Shown: in pieces, positions 1 to 27,600 of the stretch | Layout: the number at the start of each line of letters is the position of its first letter | How positions within the stretch are numbered: the first letter of the stretch is position 1 | NCBI GenBank assembly: GCA_964036295.1 | Contig: OZ038465.1 | Coordinates: forward strand, 16,700,167 to 16,764,166 | From: Plumapathes pennacea | Taxonomy: Eukaryota; Cnidaria; Anthozoa; Antipatharia; Myriopathidae | Length of the DNA stretch: 64,000 bases | Reading direction: 5' to 3' | Translations under genes and position numbers: made by a program | Notes under the pieces: generated by a model | Seen by the model: only the letters and a program-made list of their open reading frames with translations | What the model was told of the DNA's origin: nothing | The model's database searches: none

Positions 1-2508
1 TTAGGATACTTCAGTGGTCAATGGTTATTCTCGAAGTACATTCCTGCTGTTTCCAGTAGATTATTTTTACTGCACAAATATATACAGACAGATATTTCGA
101 CATTTTTCTCCAATATAGAGAAATGTTAGTCCGCAGATCAAGGTAGACTGTTAGACGCCATATTTGGTATAGAACAAAAACCTAGTGGCAAATACAGGAA
201 CGAGCCAAACCTACTTTATGCTAACTAATTACAATATTATAATATTGCCCAAGAATTGTATTTAATATTTTCAATATAATGTTGCATAATTTTTTTGGAA
301 GCACTATATAACGAGCACCAAAACTGTCCCAAGAGAGTAAACATAAACAAATAAATAAGAAAACAAGAAAACAGCAAAGCAAATACTACAAACAACCTGG
401 CACAGCGCTGATAATGTCAGGTGACCATAGGCAACAGCCAACCATTTATGATGTAAACGATAAGAGGAGATGAAGTCTTTTCCCATTTGATCTATATCAA
501 ACATGGCAAGTTTGTGCCGCCAGTATCAGAGACGAACTAATTTTAGCGCAAGCATGTTGTGGGGGGTTTGTATCGAATCGACACGTCCGCCATTAGTGTC
601 TTCTATATGTCTATTTGACTTAGATCAAGTGATTGTTTGGAGCACTGGCAATGATTTTTAAAGCCAAGACCAAAGACATTAGAGACTTCATGGTTGTCGG
701 CTTAAAAGATATCTGTGCTTCGCGAGAGGGGGCCCGTAACCGCGCCCGTAGCTGCAAGTGCACCACCCCATTTCACTTATCAAGGTCCTAAAAGGCGACT
801 TGAGTCAACAAAAATCTCCAGCTTCTGAACGGCTGTCATGAAGTCTGACGCACGAACTCTCATTGAGTACATTCTAACAGCATTGCTCACGTTCTTGTTT
901 AGCGGAGTACATCCGGCTCTTTTTAACTGAATTATTCGCTGCAGGGAAACTCGACAGTCTCGGAAAGCCGATTTAAGTTACTTCCCGACGTTACTCTCCG
1001 TTTCCAAATTGCGAGACGCGAAAACAGAGATTCATGAGAGGCCGGAGTTTACATATCACTAGTGACATACACAACTGATCCGATATTTCTAACTACTTCT
1101 GTCGGAAGAACCTTCACATTTCTAGTTAAAAAATTACTTGGGAAAGTATCGAACTTCTGACCAGCATTGCATGGAGCTGTGCCAAGAGCATGGGGCGAGG
1201 CTGACTGACAATTCATAGGGGAACTGTTACACCAAACGGACTTCTCTTATTCCTTGCATGTCTATTGTTGAGACTCTCAATGTATTCGATGTGATATTTC
1301 AGGAACCGGGAATCATCCTGACAATCCGAAATGAAGGAATGATCAATATCCTTATCTTAGGTTGTAGGACTATAAAATTAAACTGAAGGTTAGTCCCGGC
1401 TCAACTTGCATGTACATACACGAATTACTGTATACCGTCTCGCACTGTGGTGTGATCAAGGGACTATTAACCGTACCAGAGCCGCGTTTTGAAATAGCCA
1501 TGGGTCTACGGAAAGTTATGCTTGCTAGCTATTTTTAACTATGAAGATACCGAAAAGCAACAAAAACAACCGTGTGTTTTGAACAAAAAAATATTTGAGG
1601 AATGAAGTAATATTCAAGGAACACTAAGGAAAAGTGAAAGAAGTCGGGCATTACGATTACACTGAGCAATCAACAAACGCAGGTGGCTGTTTTCAGCCGA
1701 CCTAACCTAGGGAGGGAAAACTCAGGGTTGAATTCGGCAAGTTTCTAATCTTACATAAAAAAAGCAAAAATTGTTAGTAGTCCTTACTAGCTGGCAGGCT
1801 GTCAACTTTACACTTACTTGAGCGCTCGTTAGTCCAGAGAAATCTCGAGCTTTCCGGCGCAAATTAAACGGATTGCCGCAAAAACCGTGGTCAGACAGGA
1901 TTTCTTCACGTCACAAACACACTGTGGAGGCCACAGTCCGTTTACTGCGAGTGTCACCAGGCGTGGGAACACGGAATACTTCAAGAATTACGAAAGGCTA
2001 ATTTATACAATTCAGTTGCGAGTCAGTTTGCATGGCAGTGAAGCGAGGAGAGAAATGCAAATGAGTATTTTCTAGTTTTCACAAATCCAAACACCCTTTG
2101 TTTTGGAGATGTGTGACGTTGGGGGGGCGAAACTGTTCTGATTGGTTAATCTTGTGCGACAGCTGTTTTTCAAACGCACGTGTATGTTAAAGAGTATTTT
2201 AGCGCAACGTTGACTTTTGCTTCTTTGTTCTCTTGGCATGCACACGCTTCGTTTATTTGGTTAGTCCAGAGAGTTTAAATCAATTATCGATGCTCAATAG
2301 GTCATTCACACAAAATAACCCTAACAACTGGAAGATAGGGTATAGATTTCGTATTTTGTCTGGGATAGGGTAAACATTTGTCTTCTGGCCTAGCATAGGG
2401 TGTGAGTTTGATATGAGATGATACGCAAACATGCATATGCGCTACCAAATTTAGGGAAAGGCCCGAAGAAGGTATCAAGCCGGAAACTGGACGTTACTAA
2501 AACGATGG

Positions 2509-2668
2509 CCAATGAGATCAAGGCAGCCGACAGAGCTAAATCTTCTAGAGTCAGGTTTATGGATAGACATCAAAACAACTAATCCTATAACTACAAACAT
2601 AGACATAAAACCCAACCTTAAACCTATCCCAACGAGATTTAGCTCTGTCGGCTTCTTTGACCTCATTT
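2509..2668. repeat. MITE-like inverted repeat
   Basis: The left arm (about 2513-2541) and the right arm (about 2634-2668) are near-perfect reverse complements sharing the core GCCGACAGAGCTAAATCT. As a result similar peptides can be read from both strands. The interior of about 90 bp is AT-rich and non-coding. This is the form of a small non-autonomous DNA transposon. The exact ends and target duplication are not clear. Confidence 0.6.
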
Positions 2669-4694
2669 CCCATTTCCAGTGTCAAAGTTTTGAGCCCCTC
2701 CCCCCCCCTCCCCGCCTTTTTTTCTATACTTGAAACGAGTTAACAGCCTTAATGCACGGGCAATATTTAAAAGTATTGCGCAACCAATCAATCTTCATAG
2801 TGTTTCCAGGCCAGTGGGGCCTCGTCATTTTAATGGCACACTTAACGACCAGATGGAGCGATAGATTTAAAAGAAGTACGCAAAAATATTTTGAAAATGA
2901 CTTTTAACAGCCGGACCAATAATGCTTTTAGTCGGACCTGAGTCAGTTGACTATTCAAACAAGATCAGTCCAGGCTTCCGAGGGAGAACTAAAGTTTAGA
3001 CCAAAATCGAAATTTAATCACAGCTGCTGGCGGACACCCATGTTTTCTGGGCCACTTGTGTATTGCCGTTCCCCGTTGCGGGCTTGCGGCTCTTTTCGCT
3101 CTCAGCAGTTTAATTTTAGTCTAACATTTTGATCCCCCGCGGCCTGACCTCATTTTGAATTCAGAGTAGTAAGGGGCGGAGGGGTATTCATACCTATTAA
3201 TGAGACTGTCACGAACACTGGACACTCCACAAAGAGAGTTTTATCCCAGGCAGCTCCCCGAAACGTTTCCATCCAAGTTCTTTCTAGCTAGCCAATTCGC
3301 TTTCTCACAAGGCCAAAACGTTTCAAGCTTTTGACAAATTTGCCCCAAACACCTCTTCCTCCCCTCCCTCCCTCCCCCCCCCCCCCCCCCCCCAAAAAAA
3401 AATGCCCAAAAAGGCTACGTGACCAGAACACTGTTCCACTAACGTAATAGCCTACAAGTCAGGTTAGGAAACGAGAGATTTCTGATAAATTGCCATTCTT
3501 AAAAAAGGCTTTTGGATGGGAAGAAGTATAGACAAATCGCAGGCAACAGTGCATTTTTTTGAGAAGACCTCAATCAAAACCCCTATGAAATGCCAATGAC
3601 TTTCCTTTCACCAGCCATCCTTACCTATCCCAAAGAGCATACCCTTCGTCATACCCCAAGCTTGAAAAGAGACTCCTTTAGGGTAGCCGAACCGCTCCAT
3701 ACAGTCAAACATTGGCAGTGCCCCATCCCAGGCTCCCCACCCATACCACCTCCTTATAGATACTTAGTTCCCACGACTACCAATCCAAGTTGCATGAAAT
3801 TTACCAGTGACTCGATCAAACTCCATCTACTTTCCTTTCCAGCTGAGTCCCTTTTCTTGAGAAATTTGCAAAGTAAATATTTTGTTGGCATTCTTATTTA
3901 GTTGCTGACACAAAGAAAACACTAAACAGCAGTCGTAACTGAGTTTGCTGTCAAGGAACAAAGATGCATTTTTTTTTAGTTTTTCATTTCATAATCTCAG
4001 ATTGACATTGGTCTCTCATTGCCAATCATGATCATCAGTGATGTGTCTAGCAGTACTGTTCTTCTTGGTCTACAAAACAGGACTCAAAAACATACCAAGA
4101 AAGATCTGTTGTGAATGAAGACTTTCATTTTCAGGCTTAATTGGATTTTAAAAAGTTTAGTCTTAATCATGCTTTGAACTGAGTCCTGAAGAGTGTCAGG
4201 GATTGGGAAACTGAAGGATATTAAAAAACAAAAAAACAAAAAAAAAACAAAAAAACAAAAAAACTAAACTAAAATAACTGACACTGTGAATAGTACAGTA
4301 CCTCCAAAAGGCCCTAAAATTACAACTTTTGTATGTGTATTTAAGGGTGATTGTTCATTCCGAATTTGCCAGTATCTCAGATCTTGGACAGTTTCAAATA
4401 GGATTTGAAGGAATTATATTGCTGTTATTGCTGGTCGACCACACAAACTGATGATTAGGCCTGAGGGCTGAAATGGGGATCTGAACAATGTATGCCAAGG
4501 TGAGTCACACATGGAATCATTTTGATATCTTTATCATTTCTTCATCTCAGAATTATCTTTACAAGACATGTATTACTTTTCATAGAACAAAATATATTCA
4601 ACAAGAAAGTGCTTAATTCAAGCTACTGCCATCGTCTTCTCTTCATCTGAACACAGTGTCTTATATACAGGAGCTCTACTTACAATAAACACAC

Positions 4695-4790
4695 TACCCT
4701 GGTCCCAGAGGTTTGCTTCGCGACTCGCTTTTTGCCCCTCCGTGGCTCAGTGCTCGCTCAGAGGATTAGAAAACCTCTGGGACCAGGGTA
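4695..4790. mobile_element. 96-bp MITE with perfect 20-bp TIRs and 9-bp TSD
   Basis: The element begins TACCCTGGTCCCAGAGGTTT and ends with the exact reverse complement. It is flanked on both sides by the same 9 bp, TAAACACAC (4686-4694 and 4791-4799). A 9-bp target duplication is characteristic of Mutator-like (MULE) elements, so this is probably a MULE-type MITE. It has no coding capacity. Confidence 0.85.
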
Positions 4791-5974
4791 TAAACACACC
4801 TAAGATGGTTTCTAAATTACTAGAATGAATGAAAAGTATCTGCACAAAAGCAGGAAATACTACATCATGTAACATGCAACTGTGCTGAGAACTGCTCAAA
4901 AAACATAATGACAGAAACATAAAATCTCTGTTTTTCAGAGAATTTTAAATTTGATGTTATGATGGAAAACAAATGACACCCTGATCTTCTAAAGAGCAGC
5001 AAAAAAATTACACAAGTAAATTATTATCTATTTCTCTGTTTATCCTAACGAATATTGCCCTCAAACTGAAAACAATGACTCGTGTATTCAGACATGTGGA
5101 CTGCACACATCCGAGCACACAGGCACATAAATATTCAACATACACGTGTACACTACATTTTTAAACATGACCTTGACCGTTCGTGTTAATATGTACGGAA
5201 CTCTACAAGCTCTCAGCTCACAGAATGAAAGTGTCTTTGTTGGAATATTTGCAACCGGCGTCCGTTTTTTTTAGACCGGAAATGCTCTCATTTGCCAAGC
5301 ATAAATTACCATGCTATCACTGTCAACAGAATCTCGCACAACGCTCGAGCAGAAATTCACAAACAATAAAGCGTGAGTAAATAGTGAATGAAGATCTAAA
5401 GCAAAATGAGTCAAAATTTAGCACCTTCACTTCCAAACGCAATTTTCATACGGTTACATAACTATTTCGACACTCCATAATTTCAATTTCCCCCGTGACT
5501 TCTACATTCAACTAAAGTACAACCCTAGAGTTCAGAATTTGTGTTTCGTGTCGTAACTTTCTATTTTTCAGAAAACAATTCTCATGAATTAATCATAAGC
5601 TCAGGCCACACGCCTGTTTTTTTCAAGTGTCAATTCCTTCCAGCGTGGAATAAATTCAGTACCAAAATTCTCGTATCAACCTCTAATGTAGTCCACAGTC
5701 AAATTCTAAAACAAGGAGGAGACGCTTCGTCCAAGCTGACACGCTCCGCTTCGCTGAACCTTCGATGAGCACGTTCTTCCAATATACAGCAGAGGCCTTT
5801 CGCTCGAAACACCATCTTTCGCTTTCCACTTCCTTCGACTGGGACTTTGCTTCTCTACATGACTTGTCCAGCTTGAGACCATATTTATCTTCTAAGGTGG
5901 GCCAGTTATACCTTGCTTAGCCCTACATACAGCGGCCGATAATGTAAACTCACAAGTAGACTTACGCAACAATC

Positions 5975-7205
<1,231 letters not shown>

Positions 7206-8853
7206 ATGTCTTCAAATCCGAAAAGATCATGTCAAAAAGGCCAATCCAGCATCTCCTTTAAGGCCTACGCTGCGAGGAACTGTGCAAAGGTGTCGGCGAG
7301 GCTTCCGTTTCTCACAAAACAGCAAATTCGGGCCAAGTTATTGGATTCGTGGCGTCGCCGCGGCTGTCGTCAAGATGAAGGATCGAACTCGAAGAGCTCT
7401 TCGAAGAGCAGAAAGAGGTCACAGGAAACGAAATCCGGTAACATGTTGACACAGCTTGATAAGTTTTTAAGCCACGGTGACCGACGAACTGAAATATGCA
7501 CTGATTAACAGTGTCCATCAGTATTCTGAGTACATTAAACTAACCGAATTTACTAAAGCTGTCATGACTGACTGGCAACAATTCTTTTCTTCAGTGGATC
7601 CGAGTGATAATCCAGACAATGAAGAGAAGAGCGACTCCAACTTGAAGCAAGGGAATGAGGTGCAGGTATAAACGAACGACTCTGCATCTCGGCGAAGGAC
7701 TCGCACTATTTGTAGTTTGGCACAGGGGAGGGGGTGGGGAATGGAATAGGATGGAAGCCGACACCCAAACTAGTACTTCAGTAAAGCTTATTGAGATATT
7801 CACCTGACAAATGCATGCCTAAAATGTTTCCGTTAGTTACAATGTGTTAATCTTGTTAGGAATCCAGCAAGGCCACAAACTTCACTTACTATCAGTGTTT
7901 CAAATAATATTGAAGCACTGTGAAAGTATTGAAGTCTGTTATTGCCCCAAGAAATAGGGCCAAGTTTACTGATTTACTTACTTTACTCAACTTTTTCCTA
8001 AAACAGATGTAGAATCTCTAGACCCTCACCTATTACTGTTTGTTTTTGATAGGACACTGGGGTGGTGTCAGGCTTATTCAAATCTAGATCGAAGGAGATC
8101 ACAGAGACAAGTCCAAAGCAAATGGAAGCATCAGCCACTAGGTAACACACTTAGCCCCATCAGTAACTCTTCTGCCTCAAAAACAGCTGGTAGAACAAAC
8201 ATAGATTAATGAATATCATAAATCTACATCTGCTGAGAACCCGTTGCAAGCAAAATGTTGTTCTAGTCTCCAAGCTCTTTTCCCTGGGAATGAGTGTTTC
8301 ACACAAAACATTTGTAGTATATACTTGCCTAGATGGCTCATGCCATCTGGTGTTTGGTCAGCAGACAAGAAACTTTTTCCACCCTATTTGTCCAGATACT
8401 TCTGGATTACCCTTCTTGATTTGACACCTTTTTGAAATGCTACTCTAGTTTTCTGCCTAGTATACAGTCCCTGGAGAGTGAACATTGTGACCAAATCCAA
8501 AGTGATGCCACAATAAATTGCCTCTCCCTAAAACGAATTATGGCAAGAAAAGATTTGGTTACAGAGGAGCATCAGTGTGGAACAAACTACCGGAAGATCT
8601 GCGGAACTGTAAATCCCTAAGCACATTCAAAAGTAAACTTTCTAAGTTACCTCCCAGCTTCTTTGATGTCCTATAACTTATTCTTACTGCCTTTATGATG
8701 TAGAATAGTATAGACAATAGACAATATAATAATTAGAATTAGAACTTTATTTCATATGTACTGTATATTCATATTTTTATTCACGTCTTTTATGTAAAGC
8801 AGATATTCCTGTTAAAACCACTGTGGCTAAATAAATTATTATTATTATTATTA

Positions 8854-8891
<38 letters not shown>

Positions 8892-9064
8892 ACAATCCTT
8901 CCTCAATCATCAAGTGGCACACACAGCCCTTCCCCCTCTCCCCAAGCTATTTTCCTGACACAGCATAACATTGTTTTGTACCCAGGCTCCTTCCTAGTGA
9001 AGAGTCCGAAGGCAGCAGTAACTTCCACGCTATGTTCTCCGATCAAGACGCCATATTTCTTTGA
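7206..9064 (+). CDS. Unrecognised basic nuclear-like protein, possible divergent HMG-box start
   Basis: I do not recognise this gene. The best model has four exons: 7206-7437, 7559-7665, 8053-8141 and 8986-9064, with phases 1, 0 and 2 that all join cleanly to a TGA stop (168 aa). Residues about 14-48 (FKAYAARNCAKV, then LTKQQIRAKLLDSWRRR) have the spacing of an HMG box or related DNA-binding helix set. A Ser/Lys/Arg-rich stretch follows, then WQQFFSSVDP and an acidic, Ser-rich tail. Intron 1 (7438-7558) has ACTAAC as a possible branch point just before its acceptor. However, part of that intron (7474-7558) is also open in the downstream frame and reads like helical protein, so a longer isoform or an assembly frame error near 7470 is possible. 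The last intron carries a LINE remnant. Nuclear location is inferred from composition only. Confidence 0.55.
8534..8890 (+). mobile_element. 3' end of a non-LTR retrotransposon (LINE, CR1/L2-like)
   Basis: One frame from about 8534 to the stop at 8672-8674 reads YGKKRFGYRGASVWNKLPED followed by LRNCKSLSTFKSKL. This is the typical C-terminal end of the LINE reverse-transcriptase polyprotein in animals (GASVWNKLPEDLR...SLSTFKSKL). A short 3' UTR follows and ends in an ATT/ATTATT microsatellite (about 8836-8890), a common tail in CR1/L2-type elements. The upstream coding part is missing, so the copy is dead. It sits in the last intron of the gene starting at 7206, in the same orientation. Confidence 0.8.
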
Positions 9065-10042
9065 CTTTAGAAACAAACAACTCTTTGAGGAAGAGAAGGA
9101 TAGTATTGATGTGGATGTTCATACATGGCAATGCTGAATTCAAGCCATGCTCCATCTAATGCAAGGAGAACAGTGCACACAAAGAACTGGATATTTCTCG
9201 CCCACAGGTGATTAAAGTGTTTCACGAAACACGGTTCAACTTTGGCTTACGTTTGTCGCATCCGAGGTAACGACTTGTTGTATTCAAAAGACGTAAGCTA
9301 TAATGTCAATTTTTGAGAGCGTGTACGAACCACGCGCTTTTCACAGCTTTCACGTACTTAAGTTAAATGTTAGACATCGATCATATACAAGCATGTTTCG
9401 TTTTATTCATACATTTCTATATACTATAGCTTGGCTTCATCATCTTCAAGGCATCGACATAGCCGACTTGTTAGCGACTTGTTAGCGACTTGTTAGTGAG
9501 AAGATGGTGAGTCGCAATTTGGTAAATTGAAATTGAAATTTAACTAAAAGTTAGAAATCTTATAAAATAATAAACTAACACATTATTTGTCTGAAAAAGA
9601 CTATAAGTCCAACCACCCCATATACTTCTTATCATACTTGTGAAGTCCAAGGTTCGCTTGTTCAAAGCTGGATTATGCTAACTCAGGATTAAACAAATTC
9701 TTTCTCCCGTCCTTTTGGCCAACAAAATGCAGAGTTATGATCAAAGACTGAAAGTTTGTTCGAGCTCAAAACAGCGAATAAGTCGTTTTATGAGCGAAAG
9801 CTTCTCTGTTTTTGATGCTTAAAATATCAAAAAGCGAGTTTAGCGACCGTAACCCTGGTTTAGCCTGATGAGTAGCGCAAAATGACGATTACCAACAACA
9901 ACAACAACAACGAAACACAGGACGATAACAGTCAAACCGTTCTGCCAAGTGAATGTTTCGAAGGAATTTAGCAAACCAGCCGACTATTCCTAAAGCAGTC
10001 TATTTGTTCCTTCAAAAATTTTCGTGCTTGGAACCCAGGGAA
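9065..10042. other. Convergent intergenic region
   Basis: This separates the stop of the plus-strand gene (9064) from the stop of EXOC7 (10043, minus strand) and should hold both 3' UTRs. A degenerate copy of the repeat family seen at 42867-43107 lies at about 9640-9870 (shared words around GGATTAA and AAATTCTTTCTC). A short AAC microsatellite is at about 9892-9912. No ORF is convincing. Confidence 0.5.
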
Positions 10043-24466
<14,424 letters not shown>

Positions 24467-24659
24467 TGCAAACAAAGAAGTTGTGCTGTTTGAAACGTTG
24501 CACTATTTTATGTCATTTTAGCGGAAATTCACACGGAAGGTATCGCACTCCCCACCGGCCGCCATCTTGGGTTGTCCCTAAGCGCCCGCGATCCAACAAT
24601 AATAGAACAGCGGATATACAGTACTTCGTTTAACATGCACTATAGTGTCCCGAACTAAG
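24467..24659. promoter_or_regulatory. Bidirectional promoter between EXOC7 and CCZ1
   Basis: Only 193 bp separate the two start codons, so a shared head-to-head promoter is almost unavoidable. GCCGCCATCTTG at 24558-24569 fits the YY1 consensus. A second, opposite YY1-like site, AAGATGGCGGC, overlaps the CCZ1 start codon (about 24657-24667). YY1 sites at or just after the start are typical of TATA-less housekeeping promoters. No TATA box is seen. Confidence 0.7.
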
Positions 24660-27600
24660 ATGGCGGCAATGAAAACAAGTCCAGGTCTTGTTAATTTCTT
24701 CATTTACAACTCCACATTTGGACCCAGAGAAGGGCAGGTACGTTCTTATCATCCTGAAGTATAAGTAGTAATGTAGTCACAGGGTAAACACCCAATACCG
24801 ATCGTATATTGACATATTAAAATACATTTATTTAAATTCAATTTTCTTCTTGTTAGGAGCACAAGAAAATTGTACTGTTCATCCCGTCTGAGGAAGATTT
24901 GGACAAGAAAATAAAGTGTGTTGGACTATGTGAAGCACTAGTCCAGTTTACTAAGTGAGTTAAAAGTGATCGATTTGTATTCATCAAATGGGCTGGATAA
25001 TAATATAGAAATTTTCCAATGGCCTGCATGTATTAGTCTACTGTATGTGATAAACAACATGTAAATTTTCTTGCAGGAATTTCTGTCCGGATAAACCTTG
25101 TGAATCTCTCCACACACAGAAAAGCAGACAAGTGTTCTTTGAAGCTGAGCCAGACTACTGGATGATTTTGGTATGAGAGGGAAAATTGTGAATAACTTGA
25201 TCTAATACAGTAGACAAATATTATGTACTGTGCATGCCTGTCTCTTGGGTTCGGTTTTAAAGATTTATGGGTGCAAATATATTCATTTATACTCCGTGCA
25301 TGCATACTTGTATGAGATTTTAATTTAATTTAATTTATTTTTTATTATTTTTTGAGGGGGAGGGGGTGGTTGTTTTAATTTGCAATCCTGTTTAACACTG
25401 GACTCCAATAGTTCTTTCCTCTTAAGCTTCATCATCCCTGCAGATCGTGGTGCTTGGGAGAAAAAGTGGTGGGGAGGGGGGAGGATGAGGGGCAGAAATG
25501 AGGAAGACAAAGAGCTCATACTTTTTGTCCCTCGCTCAATGACCTATGACCTGTCCCTGGGCTACTGAGGGGTAAGGGGTGGGGGAAGGTGAGAGCACAC
25601 TGCCCCTTGTGTCACTACTCAATTCTATATTTGACTCTTAGTTATGTATTATTCTCAAACAATATTAAAAGTTAGTGGATCTCATGAGTGTTTGGAATTT
25701 TCTCCCATTTTTCTTGTCTGGCAGACTGTCAGCATCCCCTTCAGTGAAAAAATAGCCAAAGATGGAAAGAAGATCATAGAATACCATGATGAGGATATAC
25801 TTGTGAGTTTTACTGTAGTCTGTTGATTTGACAAAACACTGTAAAGATTAGTCCAACTATTATGTGTTAATTAATATCAATATTTTGTAAATAATGACCA
25901 GTTAAATTACTGGTACAGTGGAATCCTGATTTTTCAAACTTTTGCTTGGTTATGATATCATGTTTAGTTATTAATGGCACCATTGAATCTTCTTTCACTT
26001 TGTAGGATTCTGTTCTGGATGCTGTCTTAAAACAGGCATACAAAATGTTCAAGGTTGGTGTGACTGCTATTCCTTATTTAATAATATTAAATATAGAAAT
26101 TTTCTTATTTGGCACTTTAATATTGTTAAGAGAAATGTCAGTGATAACTTAGGACTGGCTTGGTTGTTGTAGTAGTGAGTGTATGAACTAGAGCATCCCT
26201 GGACCCAGGGGCAGATCATAGTCGGCATTAAGCAAAAAGGAGCGAAGGGGGAGGGGAAGAAATGGAGAAGAAAAGGGGAATGAGAAAAAATTGCTCTTCT
26301 ATACATCATAGCATTGATGTTTTTGTATTTTAGCTTTTCAATGGACCCTATACACACATTGTGAAAACAAGTTCCCTTGAAGTCCTCAAGAAGAGAGTGG
26401 AACATTTTTACTCATCAGTAAGTACAGTCAATTCAATACTAAATGTAAACTTTCTGGTAGATATCGATTTTAATGAGTCAAATATTATTTTGTTTGTTTT
26501 ATTTCAGTACCTGCAAACTTTAAATTTTTCACAGTTTGACTTACTGGATGTTTTCTCTGGTAAGACTTTCTTCATCATTTTTTACCACTGTGTTGTGGTT
26601 TTTAGTTTTAAATAATTATTGTTCCCAGATTTTTTTTTTATGATTTTGTTAAAATGTGTGCTGTAGCCTATGGTAATACGTTTCTTGTTTTTCTGTTCTT
26701 CATTACCAGGAATTCATTTTTTACCATTAGACAAAAATACTTTCCTCAAGATACAGTCATTTGTCAATCTGATAGAACACACATTTGGGTGAGTTTGAGT
26801 GTGCTGGTGTTGAACACAAGACACTTCATTACTCATTTTGATAAATATATATTAATGCAGGAGTCAAGACTGAGGCCATGAAACTTTTATTTTTTAGGCA
26901 GATCAAGTACACAGCCTTCTTGTATTCAGAGAAACTAGTTTGGTATGAATCTTTCTTGTTTGTTTGTTGCTGTTTTTTTTTTCTTTTTCATTTATTAAAA
27001 TTGTCTTCCATAAAGTAGATAATGAACAGTCCCCCCGATAAAATGTAATTTGTAAATTATGCACATATAAAATATTTCATTTTAGGAGTGGCTTGGAGCA
27101 AGAGGACATGAGAATTTTGTACAAATATCTTGTAACCAGTCTGTTTCCATCAATGGCAGACATAGAGGTACCATATGATGTTTATTCCTTCTAATGTGAC
27201 TATATCACCAAGCAAATTCACTGAGATATGCAAAATAATGCAGTGTTCCTTAAAATACAGGGTGCAGAGAATTCCAAATTACAAGGCTATGTTGTGGTAC
27301 AGCCCAAGTCTCATCATGGAAGGCAAGTTTACCAAAGGTTAAACTGTAAACAAAGCAAATGTCAATTAAAAACAATGCAATTTAAGTCAATAAAGCTCAT
27401 GTCCTCTTACAGGTTCATCACTGGTCCTCCAGAACTTGGTGACTGTCCGCAGCCTAAGAAACCTCCTCGGTTATTTGTCAACACAGACAGTCAACAAGAA
27501 GAGTTATTGTTGATCGTTTACAAGGTCAGGTTTCACATTTACATAGCATTGAATTTTCTTTAGGGGAGAGGATATTTGTACATGGTCATTTAGGGACTTC

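Larger units (their letters stand above)
1..5974. other. Intergenic region without a supported gene
   Basis: I find no open reading frame here with recognisable protein similarity or consistent splice phases. The stretch holds a hairpin-like repeat at about 2509-2668, a poly-C/poly-A run at about 3375-3402, an A-rich run with C interruptions at about 4223-4266, and a 96-bp MITE at 4695-4790. The part nearest 5974 must contain the 3' untranslated region of the UBALD-like gene on the minus strand. Small ORFs up to 103 codons (for example 3590-3901) look like chance. Confidence 0.6.

Noticed and set aside
3590..3901. 103-codon ORF in the left intergenic region
   Set aside because: Pro/His/Ser-biased peptide from C-rich sequence, no splice partners and no similarity.
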